Shown one piece after another: positions 27,084 through 36,127 of a DNA stretch of 64,000 nucleotides (positions are counted from its first letter, which is position 1; each line of letters starts with the position of its first letter). This stretch comes from JAFMKE01 sp964655225 (lineage in GTDB: Bacteria > Bacteroidota > Bacteroidia > Chitinophagales > UBA8649). The stretch spans positions 4,588 to 68,587 of the forward strand of contig CAZZMB010000005.1 in assembly GCA_964655225.1 (NCBI GenBank). The letters are read 5' to 3'. Below the pieces are notes generated by a model that was given only the letters and a program-made list of their open reading frames with translations, searched no databases and was not told the origin of the DNA. The position numbers and the translations under genes were made by a program.

Positions 27084-28439
27084 TTACTCCCGTTTTAGAT
27101 CGTACTTTTCTATTTTGTTATACAAGTGGCTTCTTTGGATGTCTAAAATATCAGCTGTTTTTGAAACATTCCAAGAATTTTTCTTCAACTTATCCTCTAT
27201 GAACATGCGTTCCATGTATTCTTTGAAGTCCTGAAATTTTTGAAATTGATCAAAAAGTAATTTTGGAGATTTAGCACTGACTGCGTTAGAGACGTAATTG
27301 TTTACGTCTTCTTCTGTGATTTTCTCTCCACCTAATATAACTAAGCGTTCGATGATATTCCTTAGTTCTCTGATATTGCCAGTATAGTCGAATTGACCCA
27401 ATGCTTCAAAAGCTGAAGGAGTAATCGTTTTAATTGGCATTCCATAATCTTCACAAATTTCTTTAACAAATCTGTCTGATAACAATGGGATATCATTTTT
27501 TCTATCATTCAAGGATGGAACATGCAGTAAAATGACACTGAGCCGATGATATAGGTCCATTCTAAAATTCTTGGCATCTATTTCGGCCAACAAATCTTTA
27601 TTCGTAGCTGCTACTACTCTCACGTCAACTTTAATTTCTTTATCTCCACCAACACGAGTAATTTTACCTTCTTGCAAAGCTCTGAGCACTTTAGCTTGTG
27701 CAGAGAGATCCATATCTCCAATTTCGTCGAGAAAAAGGGTTCCTCCATTAGCTTGTTCAAACTTCCCAATTCGTTGTTTTATAGCTGATGTAAATGCTCC
27801 TTTTTCGTGCCCAAACATCTCACTTTCTATTAATTCTGCTGGTATTGCGGCACAATTTAGCTCAACTAATGGGCCTTTGGATCGGTTACTTTTCTCATGA
27901 AGCCAACGTGCGACAAGTTCTTTACCTGTTCCATTATCTCCAGTGACTAAAACTCTTGCATCAGTAGGAGCTACACGTTCTATAGTTGCAAGAATCTTCT
28001 TAATAGCAGGACTTTCGCCAACAATATCACGGCTTTTTGAAACCTTTCTTTTAAGAACCTTGGTTTCGGTGATTAAAGTAGATTTATCTAATGCATTTCT
28101 AACGGTAATCAATAATCGATTTAAATCAGGTGGCTTTTGCAAATAATCATAAGCGCCCTTTTTAACACATTCTACAGCGGTCTCGAGGGTGCCATGGCCA
28201 GAGATCATGATGAAAGGAGTATCTGGATTTTCCGCAGCTGCTTTTTCTAAGACTTCGATACCATCCATTTTAGGCATTTTGATATCTAACAAAACTACAT
28301 CGTAGTGATTGTTGGATATCATTTCGTAACCTTTCGCACCATCAACAGCTTCCTCAACTTTATACTTTTCGTATTCTAAAATTTCTTTCAGGGTATTACG
28401 AATACTTCGTTCATCATCTACAATTAGAATCTTAGCCAT
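27084..28439 (-). CDS. NtrC-family response regulator (sigma-54 activator type)
   Basis: 451 residues: receiver domain (1-120) with acid pocket D8/D9 and phospho-acceptor D52, AAA+ domain (about 145-385) with Walker A GDNGTGKE and Walker B TLFLDEIGD, and a Fis-type HTH at the C-terminus (NVSKTADILDIQRSHLYNKIE). The sigma-54 contact loop reads GAFTSA rather than GAFTGA. It should activate or otherwise control promoters in response to a sensor kinase, none of which is adjacent. Confidence 0.93.
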   Translation of the reverse strand: MAKILIVDDERSIRNTLKEILEYEKYKVEEAVDGAKGYEMISNNHYDVVLLDIKMPKMDGIEVLEKAAAENPDTPFIMISGHGTLETAVECVKKGAYDYLQKPPDLNRLLITVRNALDKSTLITETKVLKRKVSKSRDIVGESPAIKKILATIERVAPTDARVLVTGDNGTGKELVARWLHEKSNRSKGPLVELNCAAIPAELIESEMFGHEKGAFTSAIKQRIGKFEQANGGTLFLDEIGDMDLSAQAKVLRALQEGKITRVGGDKEIKVDVRVVAATNKDLLAEIDAKNFRMDLYHRLSVILLHVPSLNDRKNDIPLLSDRFVKEICEDYGMPIKTITPSAFEALGQFDYTGNIRELRNIIERLVILGGEKITEEDVNNYVSNAVSAKSPKLLFDQFQKFQDFKEYMERMFIEDKLKKNSWNVSKTADILDIQRSHLYNKIEKYDLKRE

Positions 28440-28535
28440 ACTTCATTAGAATTTTGTGCAGTGTACAAAATTATGTACAATTAAAATCAGAACCAAATTA
28501 ATGTCCACTAAAATAAACAATAGGTGGAATAAAAA

Positions 28536-28900
28536 GCAGGTCTATAAGCCGGGTTCTGTATCCGCCATATGGCGGATGCTCATTATTTATCTCGCTCCTT
28601 CATTACTGAAGGAATCTAGCTGCCTACCCACGGAAATCGGACTAGCTATCCTCAGGCTCCCGCTTATTTGGCATTGCAACGCTATGGGTTTACTCACACA
28701 ACTTGTCACCAAACTGTGTCGTGAGCTCTTACCTCACGTTTTCACCTTTGTCCACCGGCTGGTGGATAGTTATTTTCTGTAGCACTTTCCTCCTAAATAT
28801 TTAGGACTGGCCGTTAACCAGATAGCTGCTATACGTTGCCCGGACTTTCCTCTATCTCGTTCCGAAATTTCGAAATCAAAGTAGCAATGAGCCGACCTGC
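28536..28900 (-). ncRNA. rnpB: RNase P RNA
   Basis: Read on the minus strand, the sequence contains the universal blocks of bacterial RNase P RNA: GAGGAAAGTCCGGGC near the 5' end, GGAAAGTGCTACAGAAA (P4 partner region), a central GTGAAAACGTGAGGTAAGAG stretch, and AGAACCCGGCTTATAGAC at the 3' end. The ends form a perfect 7-bp P1 helix (GCAGGTC with GACCTGC), which fixes the span at about 365 bases. A T run follows on the minus strand, fitting a terminator. An apparent reading frame on the opposite strand is therefore spurious. Confidence 0.95.
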
Positions 28901-28904
28901 AAGG

Positions 28905-28912
28905 CAAAGATA
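28905..28912 (-). promoter_or_regulatory. -7 promoter box (TATCTTTG) of rnpB
   Basis: TATCTTTG on the minus strand lies 5 bases before the first base of the P1 helix, at exactly the distance expected for transcription to start at or next to the mature 5' end. A -33 element is not obvious. Confidence 0.6.
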
Positions 28913-28971
28913 GCTTGATTAATCTATTTTCTGTTAAATACATTCGTTATTAAAATGCTAGCTTTGCTTTT

Positions 28972-29613
28972 ATGCGTAAATTAAGGTGGCAGTTAGCACA
29001 ATTTTTTGAGCGAATATGGTGGAATAATTATTTAAGAAATAAAACTCCACAAGAGTATTTACTATGGAAGACCGCATACTGGAAAAGTTTTTTAAATAAA
29101 TTGAATATTGATCAAGCATCAATAAAACCACCTATAATGGATGTGGGCTGCGGACCGGCTGGAATATTTACAATTCTTCAAGATAAAAATGTAACTGCTT
29201 TAGATCCATTGATAAATGAGTACCAAAACCTAAGTATTTTTAGTCAAAGTGATTATTCTCAGGTAAATTTTATTGATAAAAGTTTTGAAGATTATAATGC
29301 CAAAGAATCCTACCAAATTGTATTTTGCTTGAACGCAGTTAATCATTTTATCGATTTAAAAGGAAGCTTTAAAAAGCTGAATCATTTTACAGCAAAAAAT
29401 GGCCATCTAGTCGTCTCCATTGATGCGCACAATCATAGCTTGTTCAGGCATTTATTTGCGTGGATTCCTTTTGACATCTTACACCCTCATCAATATACTT
29501 TAGAGGAATACATGGATTTCATGAACGATAATGGATTTAAAATACAGCAAAAATTATGTATTAAAAAGGCCTTTTTCTTTGATTATTGGGTGCTTGTTGG
29601 CCATAAAATTTAG
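28972..29613 (+). CDS. class I SAM-dependent methyltransferase
   Basis: 213 residues with a Rossmann methyltransferase core: motif I is MDVGCGPAG (56-64), the acidic strand end is TALDPL, then QIVFCLNAVNHF and HLVVSIDAHN. The N-terminal 50 residues are helical, rich in Trp and basic residues. The substrate is unknown. It is transcribed away from rnpB with a 71-base gap. Confidence 0.82.
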   Translation: MRKLRWQLAQFFERIWWNNYLRNKTPQEYLLWKTAYWKSFLNKLNIDQASIKPPIMDVGCGPAGIFTILQDKNVTALDPLINEYQNLSIFSQSDYSQVNFIDKSFEDYNAKESYQIVFCLNAVNHFIDLKGSFKKLNHFTAKNGHLVVSIDAHNHSLFRHLFAWIPFDILHPHQYTLEEYMDFMNDNGFKIQQKLCIKKAFFFDYWVLVGHKI

Positions 29614-29721
29614 TGTTTTTAGTCACATTAATGCGTTCGAAAATTTCTAGGTCTAGGGTTTAATGGCTGCTGTTGATTCAAGAGATTGGTGCGTGAGAGA
29701 AATTAATATTAGATTTTAGTA

Positions 29722-32325
29722 CTAGTCCTCTAAAAGTTTTTTCAACTCATTCAATTTCATCAAGGCTTCCACAGGGGTCAATGTATTGACGTCAATGTAT
29801 TCGATAAGTTCTTTTAATGCTGTGGCTTTTGGATCTACAGCATCAAAAATACTTAACTGTGTATACGCAGATATTTGCTTTACATTTTCCTGTAAGTCGC
29901 TATCGATGTGTTTCTTTTCTAGCTGCTTGAGGATTTCATTAGCTCGGTTCACAATTTCTTTGGGCATGCCTGCCATCTTAGCGACATGAATACCAAAGCT
30001 ATGTTTAGAGCCTCCGGGAACTAATTTTCTTAGGAACAAAACTTTATTTTTCAACTCTTTTGTAGAGATATTAAAGTTTTTAATTCTTGGGTATTTTTCT
30101 GCCAATTCATTTAATTCGTGGTAATGCGTAGCGAATAATGTTTTAGCAGCAAACTTAGGGTGATTATGAAGATATTCAGCAATACTCCATGCTATCGATA
30201 TTCCGTCATAGGTACTTGTTCCTCGTCCAATTTCATCTAACAAGATCAAACTTCTATTGCTTATATTGTTTACAATATTGGCAGTTTCATTCATTTCGAC
30301 CATAAAGGTGCTTTCTCCACTGCTAATATTATCGCTCGCGCCAACACGGGTGAATATTTTATCAACTAAACCAATTGTAGCGCTTTTGGCAGGCACAAAG
30401 CATCCCATTTGAGCCATTAGAACAATTAAAGCGGTTTGTCTTAAAACAGCCGATTTACCTGACATATTCGGTCCAGTAATCATGATGATTTGCTGTTCTT
30501 CATTGTTTAAATAAATGTCATTAGGCACATAGCTTTCCTCTGCAGGCAACTGAGCTTCAATCACTGGGTGTCTTCCTTCTTTAATGTCAATGACTAGTGA
30601 ATCATTAATTTGAGGTCGACAATAATTATATTTTTCTGAAATCTTGGAAAAAGAGAGTAAACAGTCTATTTGTGCTAAAAGAAAAGCATTTAACTGAATG
30701 GGTTGTATATAGCTTCGAAGATAATTAACAAGTTCTGTATATAATTTTGCTTCTAAGGTTTGAATTTTGTCTTGCGCACCTAATATTTTGTCTTCATACT
30801 CTTTAAGCTCTTCTGTGATGTATCGCTCTGCAGCAGTCAAAGTTTGTTTTCGAATCCAACCTTCAGGTACCCTGTCTTTGTGTGTGTTTCTTACTTCAAG
30901 ATAATATCCAAAAACATTATTAAAGCCAATTTTAAGGGAGCTAATGCCTGTTTTTTTGGCTTCTCTTTGTTGAATTTCAATAAGAAAATCCTTCCCTTTC
31001 GTAGATATTTCACGCAATTCATCCAACTCCTCGTTTACGCCGGTCTTAATGCTGTTGCTTTTGTGCAATTGAGCGGGTGCGTCTTCTTCTAATTCTCTAT
31101 CCAATTTTTCAATTAAAATAGGACAGGGATTAAGTTGGTCGGCAAGCCTACCTAGAGCTGTAATTTTACTAGAAGCCATTAGCTCTTTAATTGGCGCTAT
31201 GGCTTGCATGGCTCGTTTGAGTTGAGCAAGCTCCCTTGGACTTATTTTTCCCGAGGGAACTTTTGCAATCATTCTTTCTATATCACCAAGCTTTTTGAGG
31301 GCAGCGATAAGGGTGGCTTGTGTTGCTGTATTGACTAAAAAGTAGTCTACAATATCCTGTCTCTCGGCTATTTTTACTTGGTCTACCAAAGGCATTAGAA
31401 TCCATTTCTTCATCAGCCGAGCACCCATTGGGCTCACTGTAAAGTCAAGAACGTCCGATAATGTTTTGGCGTCATTGTGATGACTATAAGTTAACTCTAA
31501 ATTTTTGATACTAAACTTATCCATCCAAACATGGCTATCCTCAGTTAATCTAGAAAGTGTATTTAGTTGTTGAATGTCGGTCAAATGATTGTCTGCAAAA
31601 TAATGGAGTGCTGCCCCTGAGGCCAATATTATTTCTGGAGATTGCTCAATTCCAAATCCTTTTAAGGATTTCACTTCAAAATGTTTTTCAATGGTTTCAG
31701 TACCATATTCATTAGTGTACAACCAATCTTCTAATCTATAATGGTAATATTGAGTCCCAATTTTTTCAAGATATAAAGCTTCTTGTTTTTTTGGAATCAA
31801 GACTTCCGAAGGGTTAAAACTTTGCAATAGCTTTTCCAGATAGGACAGGCTCCCTTCTGCGACATAAAATTCGCCGGTTGAAATATCAATAAATGATACT
31901 CCATGCGTGCTTGAGCCAAAATAAACAGAAGCTAAAAAATTATTATTACCCGTTTCTAGAATGTTATCGTTTAAAGCAACACCTGGTGTTATCAACTCTG
32001 TAACACCTCGTTTTACTATTTTCTTTTCCTTCGATGGTTTTTCTAACTGATCACAAATAGCAACACGGTAACCAGCTCTTACTAGTTTAGGCAGGTAGGT
32101 ATCCAAACTATGGTATGGGAAGCCGGCCAATTCAATCTCAGATGCAGATCCATTATGTCTTTTTGTTAGAATAATACCTAAAACTTTTGCTGCAATAATC
32201 GCATCTTCACCAAAGGTTTCATAGAAATCGCCAACACGAAAAAGCAATATAGCATCATGATGCTTTGCTTTGATCGCATAGTACTGCTTCATTAATGGGG
32301 TAGGTGCTTTTTTCTTGGTAGCCAT
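29722..32325 (-). CDS. mutS: DNA mismatch repair protein MutS
   Basis: 867 residues, full length. The mismatch-reading motif DFYETF is near residue 33, the clamp and lever helices follow, and the ABC-type ATPase shows GPNMSGKS (Walker A), LLDEIGRGTST (Walker B/signature) and THYHEL. The C-terminus carries the dimer/tetramer region. It recognises mismatches and starts repair with MutL. A TAATTTTG -7 box lies about 28 bases upstream of the ATG on the minus strand. Confidence 0.97.
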   Translation of the reverse strand: MATKKKAPTPLMKQYYAIKAKHHDAILLFRVGDFYETFGEDAIIAAKVLGIILTKRHNGSASEIELAGFPYHSLDTYLPKLVRAGYRVAICDQLEKPSKEKKIVKRGVTELITPGVALNDNILETGNNNFLASVYFGSSTHGVSFIDISTGEFYVAEGSLSYLEKLLQSFNPSEVLIPKKQEALYLEKIGTQYYHYRLEDWLYTNEYGTETIEKHFEVKSLKGFGIEQSPEIILASGAALHYFADNHLTDIQQLNTLSRLTEDSHVWMDKFSIKNLELTYSHHNDAKTLSDVLDFTVSPMGARLMKKWILMPLVDQVKIAERQDIVDYFLVNTATQATLIAALKKLGDIERMIAKVPSGKISPRELAQLKRAMQAIAPIKELMASSKITALGRLADQLNPCPILIEKLDRELEEDAPAQLHKSNSIKTGVNEELDELREISTKGKDFLIEIQQREAKKTGISSLKIGFNNVFGYYLEVRNTHKDRVPEGWIRKQTLTAAERYITEELKEYEDKILGAQDKIQTLEAKLYTELVNYLRSYIQPIQLNAFLLAQIDCLLSFSKISEKYNYCRPQINDSLVIDIKEGRHPVIEAQLPAEESYVPNDIYLNNEEQQIIMITGPNMSGKSAVLRQTALIVLMAQMGCFVPAKSATIGLVDKIFTRVGASDNISSGESTFMVEMNETANIVNNISNRSLILLDEIGRGTSTYDGISIAWSIAEYLHNHPKFAAKTLFATHYHELNELAEKYPRIKNFNISTKELKNKVLFLRKLVPGGSKHSFGIHVAKMAGMPKEIVNRANEILKQLEKKHIDSDLQENVKQISAYTQLSIFDAVDPKATALKELIEYIDVNTLTPVEALMKLNELKKLLED

Positions 32326-32418
32326 TATTACTTATATCCAATTTGGGATTAACAAAATTAACAATATCACTATGTTTGCAGGATTATTATTAACAAAATA
32401 TATTCACTATATATCAAC

Positions 32419-32961
32419 ATGAATAGAAAAATCCCCAATGAAGAACTTAGTAGGCTGAGTCCAGAGGACTTTAAGGTCGCTGAAAAGACCCCAATTATAG
32501 TTGTTTTAGATAATATTCGAAGTCTAAATAATATTGGTGCAGTTTTTAGAACTAGTGATGCATTTTTGATTGAAAAGATTTATTTGTGCGGGATTACCGC
32601 ACAGCCTCCTCATCGGGACATAAGAAAAACGGCTTTGGGTTCTACTGAAACTGTTGTTTGGGAGCATGTGAACGATACACTCGGCCTGGTCAAAGATTTG
32701 CGTAAGCGAGGTGGGAAAGTCTTTGCCATCGAACAGGTAGAGGGAAGCGTAATGTTGCAGAATTTTCAACCTCAGAAGACTAGTAAAACTATCTTGATTT
32801 TTGGTAATGAGGTAGATGGTGTTCAACAAGATGTAGTAAATCATTGTGATGGGGCCATAGAAATACCTCAATTAGGAACAAAACACAGCTTAAACATATC
32901 GGTTAGTGCTGGAATTGTTTTGTGGGATGTATTTCGAAAAATAAAAAATTGGAAGAATTAA
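32419..32961 (+). CDS. SpoU/TrmH-family RNA 2'-O-methyltransferase
   Basis: 180 residues with the SPOUT trefoil-knot motifs: motif 1 SLNNIGAVFRTSDAF, motif 2 LIFGNEVDGV and motif 3 IPQLGTKHSLNISVSAGIV. It should methylate a ribose in tRNA or rRNA using SAM. There is no extra N-terminal RNA-binding domain as in RlmB. It is divergent from mutS; a TATGTTTG -7 box at 32371-32378 could serve it. Confidence 0.92.
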   Translation: MNRKIPNEELSRLSPEDFKVAEKTPIIVVLDNIRSLNNIGAVFRTSDAFLIEKIYLCGITAQPPHRDIRKTALGSTETVVWEHVNDTLGLVKDLRKRGGKVFAIEQVEGSVMLQNFQPQKTSKTILIFGNEVDGVQQDVVNHCDGAIEIPQLGTKHSLNISVSAGIVLWDVFRKIKNWKN

Positions 32962-32980
32962 TTAACGACTATAAATCGCT

Positions 32981-33796
32981 TTAACTAGGAAAATCACCAT
33001 GCTTCATTCTTAATTTTTTAAGTTGATTAATCCCCTTGTAGATTGCCTCTTGTGTTGCGTTTCGAATCTCTTCTAGATTTTCCTTGGCATAATCACTATT
33101 TAAGTGGCCGGTTGGGATAGCTTTACAAAATTTATAATAGATTTTTTTACGTTTGGGAAGAATTGACCCTTTAAGTCCTTTTATAATTGGAGGAATGGTT
33201 TCTCCACCTTTAAAATACTTATCTAAAATACCTTCTTTTTTCAACCAAACACCTAGCTTGGATTGTAAAAGATCCTTCTTGTCTGCTACAATGTCATATA
33301 ACTCATCACCGCCTAATGAGGCAATAGGAATAATTGGGTAGCCATGAGTAATTGCCATTCTAACAAAGCCGAATCGGTTCTTCCAGTCCAATGCATAAGC
33401 ATTGTCCTTTGTTTTACAAACTTCGTTTGCTCCTCCAGGAAAAACCAAAATGTGCTGCTTACTTTCCATTAACGATTGAGCATGCGATTTACTCGCTATT
33501 ACTGCTCCTAAGTCGGTAAGGATACTTCGCCACAAGGGCAATGATTGGTGCATATTATCAACCAAAACCCGCAGGTAGATATCTTTGGTTTCATAAAGTT
33601 TAGGGATATACAATGGGCCATCGGTTATCCCTAATAGAGTATGGTTTGAGACATAAATGGCTGGGTTTTTTGCCGAAACATTACGTAATCCAATATATTC
33701 TGGTTGAAAGTACCAGTTCCCAATTTTTGCCAAGAATTTAATAATTTCTTTTGGTGGTGGTTTGAAATTTTCGTTGAGCTCAAGATAATCCGACAT
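32981..33796 (-). CDS. phospholipid/glycerol acyltransferase family (LPLAT) protein
   Basis: 271 residues. The acyltransferase site is NHTLLGITD (His separated from Asp by six residues rather than the canonical four), followed by an Arg region and the block ILVFPGGANE typical of the TMEM68/DGAT-like LPLAT subgroup. A C-terminal helix-rich end follows YYKFCKAIPTGHL. It probably transfers an acyl group to a lipid acceptor; the acceptor is unknown. It converges on the SpoU methylase gene with a 19-base gap. Confidence 0.8.
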   Translation of the reverse strand: MSDYLELNENFKPPPKEIIKFLAKIGNWYFQPEYIGLRNVSAKNPAIYVSNHTLLGITDGPLYIPKLYETKDIYLRVLVDNMHQSLPLWRSILTDLGAVIASKSHAQSLMESKQHILVFPGGANEVCKTKDNAYALDWKNRFGFVRMAITHGYPIIPIASLGGDELYDIVADKKDLLQSKLGVWLKKEGILDKYFKGGETIPPIIKGLKGSILPKRKKIYYKFCKAIPTGHLNSDYAKENLEEIRNATQEAIYKGINQLKKLRMKHGDFPS

Positions 33797-34062
33797 GCCA
33801 AAGGATTTGATTTAAACAAAACTAATAAATATTAAGTACAAAATTTAACTAGCCATAAGCGTTACTTTACGCTGAGTTTGGAGTTGAATAGCACTCCAGT
33901 AATTGTTCTGTCTACATTTAATGTGGTTGATGGTTTTCGATATATGCAGATGATAATTACATGGGTGTTGCTTGGTATTACTGAAGGATGTGGATAATTG
34001 ATAACTCTCTATTTTTAGATTAACTACTTTTGTCAATCACAAAATCAATTAAATCATTATTT

Positions 34063-34542
34063 ATGAGAAATTTTAAAGAACCCAATGCTCTTAACGATGT
34101 TTCTGCATTTCATGAGACTTTTAATGCACCTATACTTGATGCACCTATGATACCATCTAAGGACCGGTGCGAATTGAGAGTATCTCTGCTTCAAGAGGAG
34201 TTAAATGAACTTAAGGAGGCGATTAATGATAGTGATTTAGTAGAAATTGCAGATGCATTAGCAGATATTCAATATGTTCTATCTGGAGCAATATTGGAGT
34301 TTGGCTTGGGGGATAAATTTAAATCATTGTTTGATGAAGTTCAGCGCAGTAATATGAGTAAGGCATGTGCGAGCCTTAACGAAGCTGAATCAACTCAGAA
34401 AGTTTATGAAAAGAAGGATGGCACAGCATCCTTTATTCAACAAAAAGAAGATAAATACTTAGTTTATCGAAAAGAAGATAATAAAGTATTGAAATCCGTC
34501 AATTATTCTCCTGCAGATTTGAAATCGATATTGGATGCCTAA
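34063..34542 (+). CDS. MazG-like nucleoside triphosphate pyrophosphohydrolase
   Basis: 159 residues from ATG 34063 (an in-frame TTG at 34030 lies inside a TACTTTTG promoter-like box and is not used). The all-alpha NTP-PPase motif is visible: EELNELKEAI and then EIADALADIQYVL, which together give the ExxE...ExxD metal site. The second half (about 100-159) is a small beta-rich tail (GTASFIQQKEDKYLVYRKED). It may clean up non-canonical nucleotides, but the substrate is not known. Confidence 0.82.
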   Translation: MRNFKEPNALNDVSAFHETFNAPILDAPMIPSKDRCELRVSLLQEELNELKEAINDSDLVEIADALADIQYVLSGAILEFGLGDKFKSLFDEVQRSNMSKACASLNEAESTQKVYEKKDGTASFIQQKEDKYLVYRKEDNKVLKSVNYSPADLKSILDA

Positions 34543-34726
34543 GAAATATTATTTTTTCCAAGCCTCACAAATCCAATAAGACTAGCTTGGCATCAATTTT
34601 CTTTAACAAGTATTTACACTAATTGGTTTACGCATATTTTAAATTCTTAAAAACTGCTTATTGTTACCGAATTTTCGAACTTTGCTAGATCTTTATTTAA
34701 TTTCGCATCAAATTATTACCTATTGA

Positions 34727-35851
34727 ATGTCAAAGCCTGAAAGAAAGCCTAAAATTAAAGGACATCTATTGTACAATTCTTTGCCGCATGTTTGGCAAGA
34801 ATTAAAAAAGGATAATGAAATTAAAGGAGTCTATAGAAAAAAAGCTGCGTTAATTTCATGGATGGTGTATTGTGTGATGCGTCCTCTGGTAGCCTTACAA
34901 AATCTGATTTTTGGTAAACGAATCAAAGCGGAAGATTTATCTGATAAACCTCCAGTTTTTATTCTAGGGCATTGGCGAAGCGGCACGACCCATGTTCATT
35001 ACCTTTTTCATAAAGATCCTCAGTTTGGTACATTGAGTAATTATCAGAGTTTTTTGTTTAATATAGCTATGCTAAGTAAGTCATGGTTGAAGTTTTTACT
35101 TTCTCCGCTGATGCCCGAAACTAGACCACAAGATAATGTGCGTGTGGATACAGATCTACCAGCTGAGGAAGAACAGCCACTCAGTATTATGAGCACCAAG
35201 ACAGGATTCCACACCTGGAGTTTTCCTAGTAATCGTTCATATTTTGATAAATACAATACCTTTAAAGGGATAAATGAGGATGAAAAAAAGGCTTGGCAAG
35301 ATGATTATCTTTTGGTGCTAAAGAATATAAGCTACTATAATGATGGGAAACGTTTGGTTTTGAAAAACCCGCACAATACCTCAAGAGTCAAGGAATTATT
35401 GGAGTTGTTTCCAGATGCAAAGTTTGTTTTTATACATCGAAACCCCTATGATGTGTTTGTTTCTACTAGGCATCTTATTTTTCGGGCGGTTAAAATACAG
35501 TTTCTCGAATTTGTATCGCATGAACAAATAGAGGATATGATTATGTATTTTTTTGAGCGTACTATGAAAAAGTATATCGCGGAAAAGAATCTTATACCCA
35601 AAGGTAATTTGGTTGAAGTGAGTTTTGATGAAATGGAAACGGATTCTTCGAGTCAAATAGCGCGCATGTATAAGGAGTTGTCCTTGCCTAATTTTGACAA
35701 AGCTCAACCTTTTATTCAAGAATACATTAACTCGGTTAAAAATTACAAGAAAAATAATTTTCGAAATATAAGTCCTGAAACTCATCGAAGAATAAATAAA
35801 GAATGGGCATTCGCTTTTGAAGAATGGGGATACCCTGTCGAGGAAGTTTAG
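34727..35851 (+). CDS. PAPS-type sulfotransferase family protein
   Basis: 374 residues. The 5'-phosphosulfate loop is ILGHWRSGTTHVHYL (about 81-95) and the 3'-phosphate site is FIHRNPYDVFVSTRHL (about 232-247). Both are hallmarks of PAPS-dependent sulfotransferases of the Stf0/Sulfotransfer_3 group. An internal KTGFHTWSFPSNRSYFDKYNTF segment is probably the acceptor side. It would add sulfate to a lipid, sugar or small molecule; the acceptor is unknown and no PAPS synthesis genes are adjacent. Confidence 0.85.
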   Translation: MSKPERKPKIKGHLLYNSLPHVWQELKKDNEIKGVYRKKAALISWMVYCVMRPLVALQNLIFGKRIKAEDLSDKPPVFILGHWRSGTTHVHYLFHKDPQFGTLSNYQSFLFNIAMLSKSWLKFLLSPLMPETRPQDNVRVDTDLPAEEEQPLSIMSTKTGFHTWSFPSNRSYFDKYNTFKGINEDEKKAWQDDYLLVLKNISYYNDGKRLVLKNPHNTSRVKELLELFPDAKFVFIHRNPYDVFVSTRHLIFRAVKIQFLEFVSHEQIEDMIMYFFERTMKKYIAEKNLIPKGNLVEVSFDEMETDSSSQIARMYKELSLPNFDKAQPFIQEYINSVKNYKKNNFRNISPETHRRINKEWAFAFEEWGYPVEEV

Positions 35852-36113
35852 TTACTTCTCTTTAAAACCTGACTAGCAAACAGCAATCGTATCACTCTAT
35901 AGCTTAATGCAACAGCCTTTTGCTGATGTTATACAGCATTCTTATCCTGTCTAAATTTTTATGATCTGGTATATTCAATTTCAAAGACTTAAGAAAATTC
36001 AAGATGTAAAGCAATTCTGATTCTAAAGATTTTATATTTTTCAGCTGGCAAAAATTGTTTATTATAAAGCTAAATTAATGTGGTATAAATGTAAAGTTAC
36101 GCTTCAATTCGTT

Positions 36114-36121
36114 TATATTTG
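36114..36121 (+). promoter_or_regulatory. -7 promoter box (TATATTTG) just before pyrR
   Basis: TATATTTG ends six bases before the pyrR ATG at 36128, so transcription would begin at or next to the start codon. No room is left for a PyrR-type attenuator leader. Confidence 0.45.
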
Positions 36122-36127
36122 CTCTTC

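Noticed and set aside
28456..28782. A 108-codon plus-strand reading frame after the response regulator gene
   Set aside because: It lies antisense to the conserved blocks and P1 helix of RNase P RNA, so it is not a protein gene.
33810..33821. Single copies of TTTAAACAAAA resembling the sigma-gene half-site (also at 20977-20987 before csp)
   Set aside because: No partner half-site occurs at the 14-base spacing; A-rich AAACAAAA leaders before start codons are common in this genome.
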